Part shown: one piece after another, positions 40,264-49,687 of the stretch | How positions within the stretch are numbered: position 1 is the first letter of the stretch | Layout: each line of letters begins with the position of its first letter | Assembly: GCF_900215335.1 (NCBI RefSeq) | Contig: NZ_OCMT01000001.1 | Span: 434,001-498,000, forward strand | Source of the DNA: Pedobacter xixiisoli | GTDB lineage: Bacteria; Bacteroidota; Bacteroidia; Sphingobacteriales; Sphingobacteriaceae | Direction of reading: 5' to 3' | DNA length: 64,000 nucleotides | The notes under the pieces: model-generated | Seen by the model: only the letters and a program-made list of their open reading frames with translations | Databases searched by the model: none | Told to the model about the DNA's origin: nothing | Translations under genes and position numbers: made by a program

Positions 40264-41538
40264 TTTTAATCTAATACTCACTGCATTCTTGTGCGCTTGC
40301 AGTCCTTCAGCCTCTGCCAATACTTCTACGGTTTGACCAATGTTTTTTAAGCCATTGTTATCTAGATGTTGAAAGGTGATTTTCTTGATGAAAGTGTCAA
40401 CTGAAACCCCTGAATAGGCTTTTGCAAAAGCACTTGTGGGTAAAGTATGATTAGTGCCCGAAGCATAATCGCCTGCGCTTTCTGGAGTTAAGTTTCCTAA
40501 AAACACAGAGCCTGCATTGTTAATTAGCGGAATAAGTGCTTCGTAGTTTTCAGTAGCTAAAATCAAATGCTCTGGAGCGTAAAGATTGCTAAACTCCATG
40601 CCTTGCGCTAGGTTTTCTACCAGTACGATATACGAATTATCGATAGCTGCCTTCGCAATATCTCTTCTAGGTAATTCGGCTAACTGTTTCTCCACTTCCG
40701 CAATTACTTCTGCTGCAGTTTTATTTGAGGTGACTGCTAAAATCGACTGACTATCAGTTCCGTGTTCTGCTTGTGCAAGTAAGTCTGCAGCTACGTATGA
40801 CGGAATGGCAGTATCATCTGCGAGCACTAAAACTTCCGATGGGCCAGCTGGCATATCAATAGCTACGCTGTTTTGAACTTGTTTTTTGGCTTCGGTTACG
40901 TATCGGTTACCTGGACCAAAAATTTTGTACACTTGAGGGACGGTTTCCGTTCCATAAGCCATAGCCGCTACTGCTTGTGCGCCGCCTACCAAATAAACTT
41001 TGTCAATGTTCAGCAAAGTAGCTACATAGGCGATGTAACAATTCACTTTTCCGTCACTTTGCGGAGGCGAGCAAACTACGATTTCTTTGCAGCCTGCAAT
41101 CTTCGCTGGAATGCCCAACATTAAGAAGGTGCTAGGTAGCACAGCAGTGCCACCAGGGATGTACAGACCAACCCTTTCTATTGCCCTGTTTTCACGCCAG
41201 CATACTACGCCGGGCATCGTTTCCACTTTATCTTCTTGCTTTAGTTGAGCAGCATGAAAAGTATGGATGTTTTGGTAAGCTATATCGATAGCACTTTTTA
41301 CATCTGATGGAATTTGTTTAGCAAGTTCGGCTAGTTCTTCTTGGCCAATAAATAGCGAAGAAAGTGCAATGTTGTCGAACTGTTGTGCGTAACTCAGCAG
41401 GGCGTTGTCGCCATTGCTTTTTACATTGTTAATGATTTCTTCGGTACGAGATTTAACTAAGTTGTCGTCAGAACTGCTCCGAGAGCATAGTTCTTTTAGT
41501 TTTTCTTTATTTAAATCCCTAAAGTTGTAGATTTTCAA
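40246..41538 (-). CDS. hisD: histidinol dehydrogenase
   Basis: The 430 residues match HisD: GLYIPGGTAVLPSTFLMLGIP (about 125-145), GPGNRYVTEAKK (about 207-218), zinc ligands in LAQAEHGTDSQS (about 256-267) and TPESAGDYASGTNHTLPT (about 354-371). It oxidises histidinol to histidine in two NAD-dependent steps. The last five residues derive from a dispersed heptad repeat and are not family-typical. Downstream of hisG by 197 bases, a gap without visible signals. Confidence 0.97.
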   Translation of the reverse strand: MKIYNFRDLNKEKLKELCSRSSSDDNLVKSRTEEIINNVKSNGDNALLSYAQQFDNIALSSLFIGQEELAELAKQIPSDVKSAIDIAYQNIHTFHAAQLKQEDKVETMPGVVCWRENRAIERVGLYIPGGTAVLPSTFLMLGIPAKIAGCKEIVVCSPPQSDGKVNCYIAYVATLLNIDKVYLVGGAQAVAAMAYGTETVPQVYKIFGPGNRYVTEAKKQVQNSVAIDMPAGPSEVLVLADDTAIPSYVAADLLAQAEHGTDSQSILAVTSNKTAAEVIAEVEKQLAELPRRDIAKAAIDNSYIVLVENLAQGMEFSNLYAPEHLILATENYEALIPLINNAGSVFLGNLTPESAGDYASGTNHTLPTSAFAKAYSGVSVDTFIKKITFQHLDNNGLKNIGQTVEVLAEAEGLQAHKNAVSIRLKGTSGQ

Positions 41539-41735
41539 TGTTTTAAAATTTTAAATTAACTAATAGTTAATAGTAAAAATTAAATATTTTGAGTGTTTTT
41601 TATCTTATCATCATTTTTAAACACATGGAAAAATAGGTCTTAATATTTTAGGGACATATAAATTAAGAAGGACAAACTTCAAAGATTTATTTCCTTTAAC
41701 AAGATGGTTTTCTATGTGACTATGTGTTTTCAATA

Positions 41736-42587
41736 TTAAGTAATGATTTTCTCAATTGGCATCACTACGATTCCTTGTGCACCTGCCGCTTTTAGGCTAT
41801 TGATTTTTACCCAAAAATCCTGCTCTTCAATTACCGAATGAACGGCAACCCAATCGTCTTCGAACAACGGAACTACCGTTGGACTTTTTACTCCAGGTAG
41901 TAAATCTACTACTGCTTTTAAGTTTTCTTTGGCAACATTAAGCACCACATATTTGGTAGTTCTAGCTCTTAATACGGATTGGATTCTTTGCACCAATTCT
42001 ACCACTTCAGTATTGAATTCTAAACCTGGGGTAGCAACCAAAACAGCTTCCGAATTCATCACGCTAGTGAAAGGTTTTAAGCCATTATTTTTTAAAGTTC
42101 CGCCAGTAGAGACAATATCGAAAATGGCATCGCTTAAACCTAAGCCCGGACCAATTTCTACCGAACCAGAAATGTTTCTGATTTGCGCATTTACTTGGTT
42201 TGCTTTTAAATATTTGTCTAAGATGACAGGGTAGGAAGTCGCGATTACTTTGCCGTCTAGTTTGGCAACGCTGTCGATATCGCTATCGTTTTTAACAGCA
42301 ATCTTTAAGGAGCATTTACCAAATCCTAATTTTTGTAGGTAAGATACGTTTGCGCCGGTTTCCACAATCACGTTTTCACCAACAATACCTAAGTCTGCTA
42401 TACCATCTTGTACGTACTCAGGGATATCGTCATCTCTAAGAAAAAGAATTTCTAGAGGGAAGTTAGTAACAGTTGAGATAAGGGAGCTTTTGTAGTTTTC
42501 GAAAGATAAACCACAATTTTTAAGAATTTCTACTGATTTTTCGTTTAATCTACCCGATTTCTGGATAGCTATTTTAAGTGTTTTCAC
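41736..42587 (-). CDS. hisG: ATP phosphoribosyltransferase, long form
   Basis: The 283 residues form the long HisG: catalytic domains I-II (1-205, with IAIQKSGRLNEKS and DLGIVGENVIVE, and the PRPP loop STGGTLKNNGL at about 161-171) and a C-terminal ACT-like regulatory domain (about 210-283) that binds histidine for feedback inhibition. First step of the pathway and first gene of the operon, 67 bases after a histidine-rich leader peptide. Confidence 0.97.
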   Translation of the reverse strand: MKTLKIAIQKSGRLNEKSVEILKNCGLSFENYKSSLISTVTNFPLEILFLRDDDIPEYVQDGIADLGIVGENVIVETGANVSYLQKLGFGKCSLKIAVKNDSDIDSVAKLDGKVIATSYPVILDKYLKANQVNAQIRNISGSVEIGPGLGLSDAIFDIVSTGGTLKNNGLKPFTSVMNSEAVLVATPGLEFNTEVVELVQRIQSVLRARTTKYVVLNVAKENLKAVVDLLPGVKSPTVVPLFEDDWVAVHSVIEEQDFWVKINSLKAAGAQGIVVMPIEKIIT

Positions 42588-42654
42588 TTTGTAAAATTAA
42601 AGGATAAGAAATATAAATCTATTTTAAAACCGCTCTGAAGTACAGTGCATCACA

Positions 42655-42714
42655 TTACATATCGCCACAATGGCGATGGTGTAGATGTAAATGATGGTTT
42701 AAAAATTGCGTCAT
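42655..42714 (-). CDS. hisL: histidine operon leader peptide (attenuator)
   Basis: A 19-codon frame from ATG at 42714 to TAA at 42655 encodes MTQFLNHHLHLHHRHCGDM, with six histidines in ten residues. It lies 67 bases upstream of hisG in the same direction. Its RNA can fold into a long hairpin in which the His codons (CATCATTTACAT) pair with ATGTAATG-type sequence after the inner stem ATCGCCA-TTG-TGGCGAT. This is the layout of ribosome-stalling attenuation. The terminator part is not obvious, since only TTTTAAAAT follows. Confidence 0.85.
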   Translation of the reverse strand: MTQFLNHHLHLHHRHCGDM

Positions 42715-42754
42715 TATACTTGTTTCTTTTCCTTAAATTTGCAGGACTGTATGG

Positions 42755-42786
42755 CAAATATATACTAGTTTGGTATACAATCCAAA
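42755..42786 (-). promoter_or_regulatory. his operon promoter with palindromic spacer
   Basis: On the minus strand, TTTG (42783-42786), a 20-base spacer and TATATTTG (42755-42762). The spacer holds TATACCAAACTAGTATA, an imperfect palindrome. Transcription would start just before the leader peptide. An opposing TAAATTTG box (42734-42741) may serve the divergent L,D-transpeptidase gene. Confidence 0.6.
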
Positions 42787-42832
42787 AATAATGGCATTTA
42801 ATTTGCATCGAATGCTTGTCTAAATAGAATTA

Positions 42833-44434
42833 ATGATAAATTTTACCCTCCTCAACTTGAAAAAAACGCTACTTTTTATCGTTATATGTGCCTTTTTTAG
42901 TTCTTGTAACTGGTTTAAGGAAAAACCAGAGATTGCAGAAGTATTGGCCAAACATTTTGATAATAAGTTGTACAATAAATTTGACACGGCAGCCTATTTG
43001 CCTATTTTTAAGGCTAAGTTAGAGGAGCAGCGTAAAGGATTTCTAAATCCAAAGTTGATTTCTGCCTTTTATGAAAAGAATGAATACCTGCCTAAGCTAG
43101 TAACCAAATTTTATGTGAATGGTCAATTAGATACGCTTAAGAACTTTTTAGCTCAAAGCAAAGCTGATGGCTTTAATCCAGAGGTTTTTAACTTTAAAGT
43201 TTATGAGCAACAGCTCCAAATACTTAATCGTAACAAGTTTAAAACTATAGAAGAGGTATATGAGGCAGTTGCCGATTTAGAACTGAATACGGCTTATGCG
43301 TTGAATAAGTATACCAATTTTATGGGCTATGGCAGTATCAATCCACGTAATTTCTTTAACCGCTTCTACATCAAAGTGCTTCGTCCAGATAGTTTAAGGA
43401 TGGATTCTGTTTTGAATACACAGAATTTAGTAACTGAATTGAAGAAAGTACAGCCAGCTGCTCATTCGTATACCGAATTGAAAAAGGCATTGGCTAGTTA
43501 TCGCGACAGTGCAGGTAACGAGGAAAGTGTGGCACTAAAAGCTATCAAAATGAATTTGGAGCGTATGCGTTGGCGTTTACCGCAAGAAACTGAAGAGTTG
43601 GTAGTGGTTAATATTCCAGATTTTACTTTAACGTGGTTTAAGCAAAAAGATACGCTTGCCCACATGAACGTTTGTGTAGGAGGTAAGCGAGAAGCTGCTT
43701 ACGCAGAAAAAATGAAAGCTTTCTTAAAATCGGGTAAGCTAGATGACAAACCTAAAAACCACGAAACACCACAATTGTTCAGTGTTTTTAATGCTATACA
43801 GGTAAATCCAATTTGGAATATTCCCGTAAGCATTGCAAAAAGTGAGATTTATTGGATGGCTAGAAAAGATCCGTACTATCTTTCGAACAATAACATTAAA
43901 GTATATTACAAAGCCAAATTAGTTGCCGACCCAGATACTATCAATTGGAATAAATATCCGAGAGAGAAACTGCCTTTTCAATTTAAGCAAGGCTCTGGAG
44001 AGGGAAATGCTTTAGGTAAATTTAAGTTTGTATTTGATAACAGTTCAAGTATTTATTTGCACGATACTAATAATAAATATGGCTTCAAATTGGCAAATAG
44101 AGCTATAAGTCATGGTTGCGTACGTATTGAACAGCCTTTAAAGTTCGCTGAACTAATGGTGAAAGATAAGTACCAATATGATAGACTACGCATGGATGTA
44201 GATTTGCCACCAATTGACACTACTAAAAATGCCGTCTATAGAAAAAAACTGGCTAAAAAAGCAGACACACTCAACATCTTTCAGTTAAAGCCTACCTGGT
44301 ATGCGCCTCGAAAAAGTATTGGGGTATTTATTGCCTATTATACCGCATGGGCAGATAAAGGAAAAGTGCAATTCAGACCTGACGTTTACAATTATGACCC
44401 TATTTTATGGGATGCGATTAAACGATATATGTAG
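42833..44434 (+). CDS. L,D-transpeptidase (YcbB/YkuD-type), lipoprotein
   Basis: The 533 residues start with a hydrophobic helix ending FFSSC (lipobox cysteine about 25), so it is probably anchored in an envelope membrane. An N-terminal helical YcbB-like scaffold (about 60-235) precedes the YkuD catalytic domain with the active site SHGCVRIEQ (about 426-434, cysteine C429). It forms 3-3 crosslinks in peptidoglycan or attaches proteins to it. Divergent from the his operon. Confidence 0.92.
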   Translation: MINFTLLNLKKTLLFIVICAFFSSCNWFKEKPEIAEVLAKHFDNKLYNKFDTAAYLPIFKAKLEEQRKGFLNPKLISAFYEKNEYLPKLVTKFYVNGQLDTLKNFLAQSKADGFNPEVFNFKVYEQQLQILNRNKFKTIEEVYEAVADLELNTAYALNKYTNFMGYGSINPRNFFNRFYIKVLRPDSLRMDSVLNTQNLVTELKKVQPAAHSYTELKKALASYRDSAGNEESVALKAIKMNLERMRWRLPQETEELVVVNIPDFTLTWFKQKDTLAHMNVCVGGKREAAYAEKMKAFLKSGKLDDKPKNHETPQLFSVFNAIQVNPIWNIPVSIAKSEIYWMARKDPYYLSNNNIKVYYKAKLVADPDTINWNKYPREKLPFQFKQGSGEGNALGKFKFVFDNSSSIYLHDTNNKYGFKLANRAISHGCVRIEQPLKFAELMVKDKYQYDRLRMDVDLPPIDTTKNAVYRKKLAKKADTLNIFQLKPTWYAPRKSIGVFIAYYTAWADKGKVQFRPDVYNYDPILWDAIKRYM

Positions 44435-44440
44435 TTTTTA

Positions 44441-44480
44441 GGTATCAGTGGTCAGGTATCAGTGGTCAGGTATCAGGAGT
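44441..44480. repeat. GGTATCAGTGGTCA tandem repeat
   Basis: Nearly three tandem copies of GGTATCAGTGGTCA right after the transpeptidase stop. Related to the repeats at the hisD 3' end and upstream of tmRNA. Confidence 0.75.
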
Positions 44481-44643
44481 TAGCGATGAGGTATTAACAG
44501 CCAAGTATACCTGTTCAATGTCGTCGATTTACTTTTTATTCATTACTTCCCGGATGTAGCGTCTTAATGCGATGCGCTATACAGTTTATAAGCGTAAACC
44601 ATTACGCATTTTCAAGGTATAAAAATAATTGAAATTAAATAGT

Positions 44644-44658
44644 CTACTAATTTGGTAG
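44644..44658. promoter_or_regulatory. CTACTAATTTGGTAG palindrome upstream of susC
   Basis: Fifteen-base palindrome, 217 bases before the susC start. Similar sites are TATACTAGTTTGGTATA near 42761 and CTACTAAAATGGTAG at 58534. May be an operator for an unidentified repressor. Confidence 0.4.
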
Positions 44659-44757
44659 TTTAAATTATTAATCTCTATATTAGCTGCCGAAATTTCAATA
44701 AACAAGCAAATTAATTTCTGATTTTAAATTTTTGGGAGGTAAACATGTGTTGAAAGA

Positions 44758-44797
44758 TACCATAAAATAAAAAAGGGAAATCCTAAGACTTCCCTTT
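44758..44797 (-). terminator. terminator-like hairpin facing away from susC
   Basis: Arms AAAGGGAA (44772-44779) and TTCCCTTT (44790-44797). On the minus strand the stem is followed by TTTTTTATTTTATG. It follows a 13-codon frame (44811-44852 region) that starts antisense upstream of susC. No larger minus-strand gene precedes it. The rest of 44435-44874 holds only the repeats listed separately. Confidence 0.45.
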
Positions 44798-44874
44798 GGT
44801 GATAATTACTGAAACAGGTGTTCAATTGGCGTTGCTACCTGCTTCATTTCTCTAACTAAAACCTTTGTAAAATT

Positions 44875-47800
44875 ATGCAAAAAAATGGAAAAGCCAACCG
44901 CTTTTTAAAGGGTAGGGCTTTGCCGAAATATGTTGTCATCTTTTCGGTATTTCTAATTCTCCTCTCATATTCGTCTCTTGCTCAAAATAATCCGCTTATT
45001 AATTCTAAACTTACTGGTAAAGTTATTGATGCCCGTACCAAAGAACCACTTGCTGGTGCTGTAGTGCAAATTGAAGGCGTAACTAACCAAACGCAAACAG
45101 ATGCTGATGGTCAATTCAATTTGGTCACTGGCCAATCGTTTCCTTATAACCTCATTGTTTCTTATCTAGGTTACGAAAAACAAAAAGTAACGGTAAATGG
45201 TTCACCTATTACGGTAGAGCTTAAAGAAATAGCCAACGAATTGAGTGGTGTGGTGGTTACCGGCTACAACACTCAAAAAAAGCAAGATTTTACAGGCTCT
45301 GCAGCTAGGGTAAGTGCTAAACAAATAGCCAACCGACCAGCACAAAGTTTCGATCAGTTGATCGGTGGACAGGCAGCTGGGGTAAATATCGTGCAGCCGA
45401 GTGGCGTACTTAATGCCGCTCCAGTTTTCCGTATTAGAGGTATCAATTCTATTTCATCTGGTATTTATCCTTTAATTGTGATTGATGGAGTACCGTCGTT
45501 TACAGGTCAGCAGGGTGGTAATGTGGGAAATAACCCGTTATCAAATCTTAATCCGGGAGATATCGAATCTATTGACGTATTGAAAGATGCATCTGCTACA
45601 GCAATTTATGGTTCTAGAGCAGCAAATGGGGTAGTCGTAGTAACCACGAAGAAAGGCAGAAGCGGCAAAACCAAAGTCAACTATGATGCTTGGGTAAATG
45701 TAAGCACTCCCGCTAATTTACCAGAACTGCTAGATGCTTCTCAGTATGTAGCTATCAAAAATGAAGCGATGGTAAATGCAGGTAGACAACCGGGCTTCGC
45801 TTTGCAAACTCGTTCAGATGGTTCTACGGTAAATACCGATTGGTACGATGTAGCATATCATAATGGTGTTTCTCAAAACCATAACGTAAGCTTTTCTGGC
45901 GCTACGGAGGCAACTAATTATTTCATCTCCCTAGCTTATGGCAAGCAAAATGGTATTCTGCGTACCAATGATCAGGATCAAAAGACAGCTCGTATAAACC
46001 TAGAACATAAGCTTTTTAACAATATCACTTTAGGAACACATATCGGTTATAACAATACGCTGGGTAGAGGGCCAGCTACAGGCTCGCTACCTGGACAATA
46101 CATTGGTACCGATGCACTTTCACGTATGACTTATGTTTTGCCGCCAAACGTAGCGGTTTATAACGAGGATGGTTCTTACAACATCCAAGATAAGCAACGT
46201 GTAGGGTACGGAGCTAACAATGCTAATGCAGCGAGTGCTGGTTATGTAGGCAATATTAATGCTTACAACTTGCAATTAATTCTCGATTTGGATAAGTACA
46301 GCTCGGAAAGTAATTCTTTATTAGGAGATGTATATGCTGAATGGGAAATATTGAAAGGTCTTAAGTTTAAAACTACCTATGGGTTAAATAAGCTTTTCAT
46401 CGAAAACCTAAGCTTCCAAAATGGAATTCACGGTGATGCAGGGCCAGCAAATGGAGGTGCTACCAATACCAACCGTAGGCTGAACAGAAGCGATTGGGTA
46501 AATACTTTGAGTTATAACAGAACCTTTTTAGAAAAACACAACCTGAATGCTCTAGTTGGCTACGAAGAAATTGTAACTACTGTTGATAGTTGGGGTGCAC
46601 AGCGTTTAGGTCTTTCAGATCCATTTTTTACCAGTTACCAAGGAGGTTTCACCACCATTACACCTAGTGGCAATTCGCAAAGTAGAAATGGCTTTATCTC
46701 TTATTTCGCTAATTTGAATTATAGCTTTGCTAGTAAATATTTATTGAGCTACAGTTTCAGAAGGGATGGTTATTCGGGTTTGCCAAAAGATAATCGTTTC
46801 GGAAATTTTAACGGAGGCTCTGTGGGTTGGGTAGTGTCTGAAGAAGATTTCTTTAAAAACTCTCCATTGGCATCAGTATTCGATCGCTTTAAAATCAAGG
46901 CGAGTTACGGAGAAGTGGGGAACATCAATATCGGAGATTTTCCTTCTTTAGGCTTATTTAGCGCTGCAACTTATAATGGTATCCCAACACTTGGCTTCTC
47001 GCAAGCTGGCAATAGTCAGTTACAATGGGAAACGAGTAAAAAGAGCAACGTGGGTGTGGTTTTATCTTTCTTAAAAGAGCGATTGACCTTCGAAGCCGAT
47101 TATTACAACAATAAAGTAGATGGATTGATTTTAGATGCCAAGCAAGCACCTTCGAAAGGAATTCCTGGGAATATAATCAGCGCTAACGTGGGCTCACTTT
47201 ACAATAAAGGATTTGAATTGGCACTAACAGCTGCTATCATTCAAAAAGATGATTTTAAATGGAATGCGAATTTTAATATCTCTACGGTAAAAAACAGAGT
47301 AACTGCTTTATCTAACGGAGCTGATATTTACTCGCCTAGTAACTTCGGTATCCAGAACATGACTAGAGAAGGGTATTCGATTGGTGCCATTTGGGCAGTC
47401 CCTACCAATGGCGTAAACTCAGCAAATGGCAATCGTATCTTTATCAACAGAGATGGTAGAGAGGTACAATATAACCACATTGCTACCAACAAATGGACTT
47501 ATCTAGACGGTACTGTAGCTCCAGCTATCGATAATTATTTGGATGGAAGGATACAAGGATCATCATTGCCAACTTACTATGGTGGCTTAAACAATAATTT
47601 TAGTTATAAGAGATTTGATCTAGATTTTGGGATCATCTTTTCTGGAGGAAATAAACTTTATAATGGTACAAAGGCAAACTTGCTAGATCAACGTTATTTT
47701 AACAATGGAACTTTCGTGTTAGATAGATGGACGACTGCTGGACAGGTAACTGATATTCCTAAGCTTTATTTTTCTGATAACGTCTCTACAGGTTTCTCGA

Positions 47801-48069
47801 TTACCAACTCCGCAATGGTAGAAGATGGTTCTTTCTTAAAGTTGAAAAACTTGGCTTTAGGTTACAGAATACCAGCACAAACCTTGTTTAACGGTAAAAT
47901 TTCGAGCCTAAGGATTTATGCACAAGCAACTAACTTGTTTACCATTACCAAATACACAGGTTCAGACCCAGAGATTTCTATCAATGGAAACTCAATTGCT
48001 TCAGGTAAAGACCACAATGCAGTTGTAAATGCCAGAACTTTTGCTTTGGGCTTAAATCTTCAGTTCTAA
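44875..48069 (+). CDS. SusC/RagA family TonB-linked outer membrane protein
   Basis: The 1064 residues comprise a signal peptide (about 1-36), a CarboxypepD-regulatory-like domain (KLTGKVIDARTKEPLAGAVV, about 44-125), a plug (about 130-260, with VFRIRGINSISSGIYPLIVI and SIDVLKDASATAIYGSRAANG, the SusC signature) and a large barrel. It imports oligomers or bulky nutrients together with SusD. The downstream genes are amidohydrolases and a sulfonate-type monooxygenase rather than glycosidases, so the ligand is probably not a glycan. Confidence 0.95.
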   Translation: MQKNGKANRFLKGRALPKYVVIFSVFLILLSYSSLAQNNPLINSKLTGKVIDARTKEPLAGAVVQIEGVTNQTQTDADGQFNLVTGQSFPYNLIVSYLGYEKQKVTVNGSPITVELKEIANELSGVVVTGYNTQKKQDFTGSAARVSAKQIANRPAQSFDQLIGGQAAGVNIVQPSGVLNAAPVFRIRGINSISSGIYPLIVIDGVPSFTGQQGGNVGNNPLSNLNPGDIESIDVLKDASATAIYGSRAANGVVVVTTKKGRSGKTKVNYDAWVNVSTPANLPELLDASQYVAIKNEAMVNAGRQPGFALQTRSDGSTVNTDWYDVAYHNGVSQNHNVSFSGATEATNYFISLAYGKQNGILRTNDQDQKTARINLEHKLFNNITLGTHIGYNNTLGRGPATGSLPGQYIGTDALSRMTYVLPPNVAVYNEDGSYNIQDKQRVGYGANNANAASAGYVGNINAYNLQLILDLDKYSSESNSLLGDVYAEWEILKGLKFKTTYGLNKLFIENLSFQNGIHGDAGPANGGATNTNRRLNRSDWVNTLSYNRTFLEKHNLNALVGYEEIVTTVDSWGAQRLGLSDPFFTSYQGGFTTITPSGNSQSRNGFISYFANLNYSFASKYLLSYSFRRDGYSGLPKDNRFGNFNGGSVGWVVSEEDFFKNSPLASVFDRFKIKASYGEVGNINIGDFPSLGLFSAATYNGIPTLGFSQAGNSQLQWETSKKSNVGVVLSFLKERLTFEADYYNNKVDGLILDAKQAPSKGIPGNIISANVGSLYNKGFELALTAAIIQKDDFKWNANFNISTVKNRVTALSNGADIYSPSNFGIQNMTREGYSIGAIWAVPTNGVNSANGNRIFINRDGREVQYNHIATNKWTYLDGTVAPAIDNYLDGRIQGSSLPTYYGGLNNNFSYKRFDLDFGIIFSGGNKLYNGTKANLLDQRYFNNGTFVLDRWTTAGQVTDIPKLYFSDNVSTGFSITNSAMVEDGSFLKLKNLALGYRIPAQTLFNGKISSLRIYAQATNLFTITKYTGSDPEISINGNSIASGKDHNAVVNARTFALGLNLQF

Positions 48070-48086
48070 TCCTTTAATCCATTCAC

Positions 48087-49550
48087 ATGAAAACCATATA
48101 TCAATATAAAAAACACTTAGCAGTTGGGTTAATTGGAGGATTTGCTTCTCTTCTTTCGCCTTCTTGCACTAAAGATATTTTAGATACCGAACCACAAACT
48201 TCCATTTCAGAACTATCTGCATATAGTACACCCGATAAAATTTTGGCGCAGGTAAACAACTTGTACTACCGAGTGCAACGAGCACATTTCTATGGTGGGC
48301 GTTATATTTTGTTTAATGAGCAAAGAGGCGAGGAGTTTAGTCAGAACTCAGGTAACGCGGCTGAAGGAGCTTTAATTTGGCAAAATGGGGCTTTATCTAC
48401 AGATACTTTTATTGGAAATCTGTGGAGTTTGGCTTATCAGGCTATCAACAATTCAAACATTTTTCTAGATCGAGTGGGCACTTCTACTGTAGTAAGCGGA
48501 ACTTTGAAAGACCAATATCTGGCGGAAGCTAAATTTATTAGGGCACTTTCTTATTTTGCTTTGGTACAGTTTTACGCTAAACCTTACCTCACCGATCAAG
48601 GTGCTAGTGCTGGTTTGCCTTTAAGACTTACTCCAGAAACTTCAGCAGGTAATGATAATTTATCCCGATCTACTGTAGCGGCAATCTATACGCAAATCAT
48701 CAAAGATTTAGACGAAGCAGAAGCGGGTTTGCCTGCGGGTTACGCTACTAATGCATTGAATACTTCTAGGGCACACAAGGCATCAGCTATTGCTTTAAAA
48801 ACGAGAGTTTATTTGGCCAAAGGTGATTTTCCTAAAGTAATTACCGAAGCGCAAAAATTGGTGCCAGCTACTGCGCCTTATGTGTATACTGCTGGTACTA
48901 CTACCCACAGATTGGAAACTAATATTGCAACGGTATTTGGTGGAAGTTACACTGGAAATGAGGCTATTTTCTTCATTCCTTTTAATGCTTTGGATGGTCC
49001 AGATCAGCAAAGTGCACTAGCACACAATTACATCGGTGCAGTGATTTTATCTTTAAGTAATTCGGGTATCTATTCAAATACTGCTTTATCAGGCGCTACT
49101 TCTACAGATGCTAGAAAAGGCTTGATTACCGTTAAAAATAGTCTGAATGTGCTGAATAAGTTCCCTAAGTCTGCCACCCCTTTTACAGACTATATTCCAG
49201 TATTGCGTTACGCAGAAGTATTGCTAAACTATGCAGAAGCAGCCGCGGAGAATAACGATTTAACTACGGCTAGAGCATTATTGGATGCGGTGAGAAAACG
49301 TTCTGATGCAAGTTATACGTTTACTCCTGCGGCCATCACTTTAAAAGCAGATTTAATCAACACTATTTTAACCGAACGTAGAATAGAGTTATTGGGTGAA
49401 GGCTTTAGAACATTTGATTTGCAACGCCGCTTGCAACCGTTGCCAGCTAAAACAGAAGGTATTGTAAATGTTGCGCAAGTACCGACTACAGCGAGCAATT
49501 ATATCTGGCCAATTCCGGCAGATGAACAAGGTACTAACGGAGGAATTTAA
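48087..49550 (+). CDS. SusD/RagB family nutrient-binding lipoprotein
   Basis: The 487 residues have a lipoprotein signal (cysteine in LLSPSCTKD, about 27) and the SusD fold: DILDTEPQTSIS start, TPR-like helices (FIRALSYFALVQFYAKPY, landmark near 150), and the closing LTERRIELLGEGFRTFDLQRR with YIWPIPADE at the end. It caps the SusC barrel. It starts 17 bases after susC. Confidence 0.95.
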   Translation: MKTIYQYKKHLAVGLIGGFASLLSPSCTKDILDTEPQTSISELSAYSTPDKILAQVNNLYYRVQRAHFYGGRYILFNEQRGEEFSQNSGNAAEGALIWQNGALSTDTFIGNLWSLAYQAINNSNIFLDRVGTSTVVSGTLKDQYLAEAKFIRALSYFALVQFYAKPYLTDQGASAGLPLRLTPETSAGNDNLSRSTVAAIYTQIIKDLDEAEAGLPAGYATNALNTSRAHKASAIALKTRVYLAKGDFPKVITEAQKLVPATAPYVYTAGTTTHRLETNIATVFGGSYTGNEAIFFIPFNALDGPDQQSALAHNYIGAVILSLSNSGIYSNTALSGATSTDARKGLITVKNSLNVLNKFPKSATPFTDYIPVLRYAEVLLNYAEAAAENNDLTTARALLDAVRKRSDASYTFTPAAITLKADLINTILTERRIELLGEGFRTFDLQRRLQPLPAKTEGIVNVAQVPTTASNYIWPIPADEQGTNGGI

Positions 49551-49581
49551 AAATGTTTACAGAAGAATAGATTAACCATTT

Positions 49582-49661
49582 CGTCATTTCGACGAGGAAC
49601 GAGGAGAAATCTAGCATCACGTATTCATTATGCTAGATTTCTCTCTACGTTCGAAATGACG
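49582..49661. repeat. CGTCATTTCG-family inverted repeat between susD and the amidohydrolases
   Basis: Left arm from CGTCATTTCGACGAGG (49582) to ATCTAGCAT (49617), right arm 49630-49661. It is diverged compared with the perfect copy at 26285-26362 and could form a hairpin in the transcript. Confidence 0.8.
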
Positions 49662-49687
49662 GCAAGGAAAACAAAATTAAATTATAA

